Source: an uncultured Sphingomonadaceae bacterium (GTDB lineage Bacteria > Pseudomonadota > Alphaproteobacteria > Sphingomonadales > Sphingomonadaceae). Taken from it: 64,000 bases of DNA. The position numbers were made by a program, and so were the translations under genes. The notes below the pieces were generated by a model that saw nothing but the letters and a program-made list of their open reading frames with translations, made no database searches and was not told where the DNA came from. Below, piece after piece: positions 59,537 to 64,000 of this stretch (the first letter of the stretch is position 1; every line of letters starts with the position of its first letter). The stretch covers positions 35,113-99,112 of the forward strand of contig CANKZR010000005.1 in assembly GCA_947488625.1 (NCBI GenBank). Reading direction: 5' to 3'.

Positions 59537-60649
59537 ATGAAGACCCGTGCGGCCGTTGCCTTTGAAGCGAAGAAGCCGCTCGAGATCGTCGAGCTCGATC
59601 TCGAAGGCCCGAAGGAGGGCGAGGTGCTGGTGGAAATCATGGCCACCGGCATCTGCCACACCGATGCCTACACGCTGGACGGGCTGGACAGCGAAGGCAT
59701 CTTCCCCTCCGTGCTGGGCCACGAAGGCGCAGGCATCGTGCGCGAGGTCGGACCGGGCGTCACCAGCGTGAAGCCAGACGATCACGTTATCCCGCTCTAC
59801 ACGCCCGAATGCCGCCAGTGTAAGTCTTGCCTCAGCGGCAAGACCAACCTGTGCACCGCGATCCGCGCCACGCAGGGCCAGGGCCTGATGCCCGATGGCA
59901 CTTCGCGCTTTTCCTACAAGGGCGAGACGATCTTCCACTACATGGGCTGCTCGACCTTCTCGAACTTCACCGTGCTGCCCGAAATCGCCGTTGCCAAGAT
60001 CCGTGAGGACGCGCCGTTCCAGTCGAGCTGCTACATCGGTTGCGGCGTGACCACGGGCGTGGGTGCTGTCACCAACACCGCCAAGGTGCAGGTCGGTGAC
60101 AATGTCGTGGTGTTCGGCCTCGGCGGCATCGGCCTGAACGTGATCCAGGGCGCCCGCCTTGCCGGTGCCAACAAGATCATCGGTGTCGACATCAACCCTG
60201 ATCGCGAGGAATGGGGCCGCAAGTTCGGCATGACCGACTTCCTCAACACTCGAGGAATGAGCCGCGAGGATACCGTCGCCAAGATCGTTGCCATGACTGA
60301 CGGCGGCGCGGACTATACCTTCGATGCCACCGGCAACACCGAAGTGATGCGCACCGCGCTCGAAGCCTGCCACCGCGGCTGGGGTACCTCGATCATCATC
60401 GGCGTGGCCGAAGCGGGCAAGGAAATCGCCACGCGACCGTTCCAGCTCGTCACCGGGCGCAACTGGCGCGGCACGGCCTTCGGCGGCGCCAAGGGCCGCA
60501 CTGACGTGCCCAAGATCGTCGACATGTACATGCAGGGCAAGATCGAGATTGACCCGATGATCACCCACGTCATGGGTCTGGAAGAGATCAACACCGCATT
60601 TGACCTCATGCACGAAGGCAAGTCGATCCGCTCCGTGGTGGTGTTCTGA
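59537..60649 (+). CDS. frmA: S-(hydroxymethyl)glutathione dehydrogenase (class III alcohol dehydrogenase)
   Basis: 370 residues from ATG 59537. Zinc ADH: catalytic zinc at Cys-His in [11 protein letters not shown] and [12 protein letters not shown], structural-zinc cysteines [15 protein letters not shown], and NAD loop [15 protein letters not shown]. Class III length and [15 protein letters not shown] mark it as glutathione-dependent formaldehyde dehydrogenase. Codon use is much more GC3-rich than in the receptor before or ferredoxin reductase after it, which suggests separate origin. Its role in the pathway is not obvious; it might detoxify a C1 aldehyde released by degradation, or be a passenger. 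Confidence 0.93.
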   Translation: MKTRAAVAFEAKKPLEIVELDLEGPKEGEVLVEIMATGICHTDAYTLDGLDSEGIFPSVLGHEGAGIVREVGPGVTSVKPDDHVIPLYTPECRQCKSCLSGKTNLCTAIRATQGQGLMPDGTSRFSYKGETIFHYMGCSTFSNFTVLPEIAVAKIREDAPFQSSCYIGCGVTTGVGAVTNTAKVQVGDNVVVFGLGGIGLNVIQGARLAGANKIIGVDINPDREEWGRKFGMTDFLNTRGMSREDTVAKIVAMTDGGADYTFDATGNTEVMRTALEACHRGWGTSIIIGVAEAGKEIATRPFQLVTGRNWRGTAFGGAKGRTDVPKIVDMYMQGKIEIDPMITHVMGLEEINTAFDLMHEGKSIRSVVVF

Positions 60650-60763
60650 CAAGACGGTTCCGCATCTTTAGCGGGACCTGCACCGCCTTGCCTTTGCCTC
60701 CTCTCCCGGTCCGGCAAGGCGGTGCACAAATTAGATCTATTAAACAATTCGGAGAGAATCGAA

Positions 60764-61081
60764 ATGAGCAGCGTCACAGTAATTACCCGAGAGGGTGAGA
60801 GTGTCGATATCGGCTTTGAAGATGGCCAGACCTTGATGGAAGCGATCCGCGAGGCCGGAATCGACGAACTTATGGCGTTGTGCGGAGGTTGCTGCTCGTG
60901 CGCAACTTGTCATGTTCATGTTGATCCAGAGTTTTTCGACAAGCTCCCCTCGATGAGTGAGGACGAAAACGATCTGCTCGACAGCTCCGACGATCGCGAT
61001 GCAACCTCGCGGCTTTCCTGCCAAATTGCTTTGAGCGCTGAATTGGCCGGACTGCGTGCGCAAATCGCCAAAGAGGACTAG
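60764..61081 (+). CDS. [2Fe-2S] ferredoxin
   Basis: 105 residues from ATG 60764 (GGAGAG upstream). Adrenodoxin/putidaredoxin-type: cluster cysteines in [12 protein letters not shown] and LSCQI, acidic patch [11 protein letters not shown] for docking. It should carry electrons from the reductase encoded 5 bases downstream to the IacCD oxygenase. In the known iac clusters electron transfer is assigned to IacF; this gene pair would fill that role here. A longer start at 60722 exists but the ribosome site supports 60764. Confidence 0.9.
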   Translation: MSSVTVITREGESVDIGFEDGQTLMEAIREAGIDELMALCGGCCSCATCHVHVDPEFFDKLPSMSEDENDLLDSSDDRDATSRLSCQIALSAELAGLRAQIAKED

Positions 61082-61086
61082 CGCCG

Positions 61087-62325
61087 GTGAAGCACTTTGA
61101 TGTCGTTATAGTTGGCGCTGGCCATGGCGGTGCGCAAGCAGCTGTAACTCTACGCCAAAAAGGGTTTGACGGTTCTATTGCATTGATTGGCAAGGAGCCG
61201 GAGGCGCCTTATGAGCGGCCACCACTTTCGAAGGAGTATCTCGCGAGGGAGAAAGCCTTCGAGCGAATTCTAATTCGTCCCAAGCAATTTTGGAGTGACA
61301 AGAACATCACTCTCGAATTGGGGGCTGAAGTTGTCGAACTTGACGCAGTTTCCAAGTATATTCGCATCCAAGACGGTCGACAGATCGGATACGGTAAATT
61401 GATTTGGTCGGCGGGCGGCTCACCGCGACAGCTTTCCTGTCCTGGCTCCCGACTGCCTGGAGTGCATTCTGTTCGCGACAAGGCTGATGTCGATGGGGTC
61501 ATGGCCGAGCTTGATAACGGCGCAAGGCAAGTTGTCATTATCGGTGGCGGTTATATCGGGCTGGAGGCAGCCGCGGTGCTTCGGAAACTTGAGTGCGAGG
61601 TGACCTTGCTGGAGGCACTTGACCGGGTACTCGCAAGAGTAGCCGGTGAGGACATCTCCCGATTTTTTGAACGTGAACACCGAGCTCGCGGCGTGGACGT
61701 ACGGCTGGGCGTCACGGTTGAATCGATTGAAGGGCGGGAACGAACAGAAGGTCTGCGTCTTGGTGACGGTACGTTGTTAGCGGCTGATTTGGTAATCGTC
61801 GGCATCGGCATCGTTCCGTCCGTGGAGCCATTGCTGCGCGCTGGAGCAGTGGGCAAAAACGGTGTTCGCGTCGATGACTACTGCCGCACGAGTTTGCATG
61901 ACATTTATGCGATTGGGGACTGTGCGAGCCATAAAAACCAGTTCGCTGAAGGCTCTGAAATTCGCTTGGAATCCGTTCAGAATGCGAATGATATGGCGAA
62001 TACCGCAGTCCGCCATATCTTAGGAGACGAGCATCCTTATCGAGCAACTCCTTGGTTTTGGTCAAACCAATACGACATTAAGCTGCAAACGGTCGGGCTA
62101 TCTCAAGATGCGGATGCAACCGTACTCCGCGGCGATCCCGAAACTCGAAGTTTTTCCTTGGTTTACCTGAAGAATGGAAAAGTCATTGCTCTTGATTGTG
62201 TCAACGCAATGAAAGATTTCGTGCAGGGCCGAAAATTGGTTGAACAGCAAGCCTGTCCGGATTTGGCGAGACTTGCGGACGCATTGACGCCATTGAAGTC
62301 GCTGGGCGAAGAGGGAAGCAACTAA
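61087..62325 (+). CDS. Ferredoxin--NAD(P)H reductase (FAD-dependent, Rieske-oxygenase type)
   Basis: 412 residues. Two dinucleotide folds: FAD loop [18 protein letters not shown] (residues 5-22) and NAD(P) loop [17 protein letters not shown] (about 143-159). [13 protein letters not shown] and YAIGDCASH are family signatures of the putidaredoxin-reductase group. Partner of the ferredoxin just upstream. Stop overlaps the catJ start by one base, so the cluster runs ferredoxin-reductase-catJ. Start: a GTG-like codon at 61087 follows the previous stop by 5 bases. Confidence 0.92.
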   Translation: MKHFDVVIVGAGHGGAQAAVTLRQKGFDGSIALIGKEPEAPYERPPLSKEYLAREKAFERILIRPKQFWSDKNITLELGAEVVELDAVSKYIRIQDGRQIGYGKLIWSAGGSPRQLSCPGSRLPGVHSVRDKADVDGVMAELDNGARQVVIIGGGYIGLEAAAVLRKLECEVTLLEALDRVLARVAGEDISRFFEREHRARGVDVRLGVTVESIEGRERTEGLRLGDGTLLAADLVIVGIGIVPSVEPLLRAGAVGKNGVRVDDYCRTSLHDIYAIGDCASHKNQFAEGSEIRLESVQNANDMANTAVRHILGDEHPYRATPWFWSNQYDIKLQTVGLSQDADATVLRGDPETRSFSLVYLKNGKVIALDCVNAMKDFVQGRKLVEQQACPDLARLADALTPLKSLGEEGSN

Positions 62326-62960
62326 TGTCTTGGACCCGTGAAGCAATGGCCGCACGTGCGGCACAAGAATTGGAAGACGGATTTCACGTCAATCTCGGCA
62401 TCGGCATTCCGACGCTGGTCGCCAACCACATTCCCGAAGGCATTATGGTCACGCTGCAAAGCGAGAACGGCATGCTCGGCATTGGGCCCTTTCCTTATGA
62501 GGATGAGGTCGATGCCGATCTCATCAATGCCGGTAAGCAGACCATTTCCGAGCTGCCGCATTCAGCCTATTTCGACAGCGCCGTTTCCTTCGGCATGATC
62601 CGGGGCGGACATATTGACCTGACTGTGCTTGGCGCGATGGAAGTCAGCCAGAATGGCGACATCGCCAATTGGATGATCCCGGGCAAGATGATCAAGGGCA
62701 TGGGCGGAGCGATGGACCTTGTCGCGGGCGTCAAGAAGATCATCGTGGTGATGGAGCACACCTCCAAGCATGGCGAACCCAAGTTCATCCCTGAATGCAC
62801 TTTGCCGCTAACCGGCACCAACGTGGTGGACATGATCATCACCGACCTCGCCGTGTTCCAGCGACCCGACCACGACAGCCCGTTCAAGCTGATTGAACTG
62901 GCTCCGGGCGTGACCAGGGAAGAGGTCGCCGGGAAGACCACCGCCCACTACGTCGATTAG
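62325..62960 (+). CDS. catJ: 3-oxoadipate CoA-transferase subunit B
   Basis: 211 residues. [18 protein letters not shown] and the active-site Glu in [11 protein letters not shown] are diagnostic for CoA-transferase subunit B. It needs subunit A (catI at 54072) for activity; no second subunit A occurs in the window. Like frmA, it is richer in GC3 than the two genes before it. The overlap with the reductase stop links it to the electron-transfer pair, an odd partnership. Confidence 0.92.
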   Translation: MSWTREAMAARAAQELEDGFHVNLGIGIPTLVANHIPEGIMVTLQSENGMLGIGPFPYEDEVDADLINAGKQTISELPHSAYFDSAVSFGMIRGGHIDLTVLGAMEVSQNGDIANWMIPGKMIKGMGGAMDLVAGVKKIIVVMEHTSKHGEPKFIPECTLPLTGTNVVDMIITDLAVFQRPDHDSPFKLIELAPGVTREEVAGKTTAHYVD

Positions 62961-63265
62961 TCGATTTCTTGGCGACAAGATTAGACAGCCGCGAAACCGA
63001 AGTGCCGGTTGCCGACGTTCAGAAATGAATCAGAAATAGATGGTTCTGAATAGTCGGGTATCTATCTTTATGGTTTTCCAGAGTACGGGGCGCTCGCGAG
63101 GCGAGGACAAGAGAGCTGTTGGGCGAATGCAATCGTCCAGAAGAAAAGTGAAAGCCAGTACTTCTAACCTTCCAAGTGAACGTAATCATTGCCACTGCGA
63201 ACGCTGCCAACATTCGCCCTGATCGTTCTTAGGCGCTCTATTAGAACGTCGAGTGAGCCTGCGGG
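62961..63265. other. Intergenic region after catJ
   Basis: 305 bases between convergent catJ and the truncated MFS gene. I see no convincing gene, repeat or RNA. Short frames are without start signals. A terminator for catJ is expected but no clear hairpin with a T-run was found. Confidence 0.4.
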
Positions 63266-63840
63266 TCAGCCCCCTGGGCTCGCGGCCTTACTTCGATAAA
63301 TCGCGAAACGTCCGCTCAGTAATGTCGCAGAGAACAGAATTGCACAGAAAAAGAGAAGTGGCGGATAGGACTTCTCGGCGATTATGATGCCCGCTACTGC
63401 CGGCCCAATCGCAAGCCCTCCCATCTGTAAGGCCGCACATATCTGCGCCATCACGTCTCCAGAACCGGTTCGTACGGCGATCGAAACGACTAGGGGAGTG
63501 ATGATATTTGCTGCGCCGTTGAAGACAAAGACGGCGACTGCATAATCGGCCCAGGAGAACGAGTGCGCAAGAAAAAGAAGGGGAAGGATGCAGCCGAGAC
63601 AGCCCAGTATAAGTAGGTTAGCTTGACTCATCCAGCGGATTGCTATTCCAGCGAAGAATGCTCCTGCGATACCTGCCAACTGCGAAATCGAGACGCTCGC
63701 CGTAACGGTAGACTCTTCTACTCCCCCTGAAAGGCCAATGAGAGCCATGAAAGCCCAGATCATTCCCTGACCGAAAAAGAAGAGTACGACAGAGACTAGG
63801 GCAACTATCCCGGGAACGGAAAATTTAACCTTAGCTTTGA
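63266..63840 (-). pseudogene. MFS transporter gene truncated by an IS element
   Basis: The frame encodes the C-terminal half (about six helices) of an MFS permease and stays open from an internal Met codon at 63763 back to about 63840 (KVKFSVPGIVALVSVVLFFF). There the IS3-type sequence begins, so the N-terminal half is missing. Its WAFMALIGLSGGVEES part aligns with WGILALVGLSAGFTEQ of the MFS gene at 42276, so the two are paralogues. Almost surely non-functional, unless the rest lies beyond the IS and is not needed. Confidence 0.8.
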
Positions 63841-64000
63841 CTGTCCCCCGTCAGCACCTATGGCACAGATTTGAGGTTGTGATTTAAGGAGGATTTGGGC
63901 TTCGTCGTAGTGACGAAGGAACGAAGATGAAGCCCAAATCCTCAAGGTCCAAATTGCCTGCCGAGCAGGTGGTCAAGGACATCCGCCGCAAGACCCGTCG
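63841..64000 (+). mobile_element. Left end of an IS3-family insertion sequence
   Basis: The MFS frame is interrupted near 63838-63842, where TGACTGTCCCCCGTCAGC begins. This looks like an IS3-family terminal repeat start (TG at the tip), though the exact end and target duplication cannot be set because the other end is outside the window. A transposase gene starts at 63927. Confidence 0.7.
63927..64000 (+). CDS. IS3-family transposase OrfA (partial)
   Basis: The first 24 codons are in the window: MKPKSSRSKLPAEQVVKDI then RRKTR. This is the start of an OrfA with a basic N-terminus before the helix-turn-helix, similar to IS3-family members with RRxTRxxYSAEDKIRIVLEG-type continuation, as I remember. 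The gene runs off the window end. Confidence 0.8.
   Translation, partial: MKPKSSRSKLPAEQVVKDIRRKTR

Noticed and set aside
59489..60652. 387-codon open frame on the minus strand
   Set aside because: Antisense to the formaldehyde dehydrogenase gene over almost its full length; the His/Asp/Ala-rich translation is typical of a shadow.

Overview
The window is a piece of a conjugative, probably plasmid-borne, element from an alphaproteobacterium. A sphingomonad (Sphingomonadales) is the best guess from gene content: an F-type transfer system with a MobF relaxase, a TonB-dependent receptor inside a catabolic operon, and high but uneven GC. The taxonomic call is inference, because no rRNA or housekeeping marker is present.

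Layout. (1) 1-4.85 kb: the 3' part of traD (coupling protein) and traI (MobF relaxase-helicase), plus strand. (2) 4.9-13.1 kb: a cargo island. It holds a minus-strand operon of an XRE regulator, a phosphoribosyltransferase-like protein, an ORC/CDC6-like AAA ATPase and an unrecognised Rossmann-like protein, then a divergent NADAR (YbiA-like) gene and a PfkB kinase / SIS-HAD fusion pair. It resembles the nucleotide-centred conflict (defence) systems and is the best candidate for an undescribed system. (3) 13.2-14.5 kb: an S24/LexA-like repressor and two small coupled ORFs. (4) 14.5-32.2 kb: an almost gapless minus-strand F-type T4SS operon, traA-L-E-K-B-dsbC-V-C-(unknown membrane protein)-trbI-S26 peptidase-W-U-trbC-N-F-H-G. 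(5) 32.2-33.3 kb: a control region with 21-bp tandem repeats flanked by copies of a motif also found upstream of the S24 repressor gene, then two small regulators. (6) 33.3-38 kb: a bestrophin-like channel, a TetR regulator and an exported flavoprotein / NTF2 / cytochrome c module that looks like an amine dehydrogenase. (7) 38-43.5 kb: a minus-strand MFS - OCD family - RidA - DadA-like - thiolase operon. (8) 43.9-63 kb: an indole-3-acetic acid (iac) cluster merged with a catechol ortho-cleavage (cat) cluster. (9) 63.3-64 kb: a second MFS gene cut off by an IS3-family element that runs off the end.

How the genes fit together. The iac genes are in the order H-A-B-I-C-D-E, which as I recall is the canonical order, with G after the inserted catB-catC-catA-catI-catD. 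Together they should take indole-3-acetate to catechol, then through muconate, muconolactone and 3-oxoadipate to 3-oxoadipyl-CoA. The thiolase at 38 kb could finish the route. A ferredoxin and its reductase at 60.8-62.3 kb would feed electrons to the Rieske oxygenase IacCD. An aldehyde dehydrogenase, and possibly the exported amine dehydrogenase, may supply indole-3-acetate from an amine. A 20-bp inverted repeat (TTACGTGA-N4-TCAAGTAA) occurs three times in the two intergenic regions around iacR and iacH and is the probable IacR operator.

No tRNA, rRNA or CRISPR array was seen. The tra region is visibly richer in GC than most of the catabolic half.
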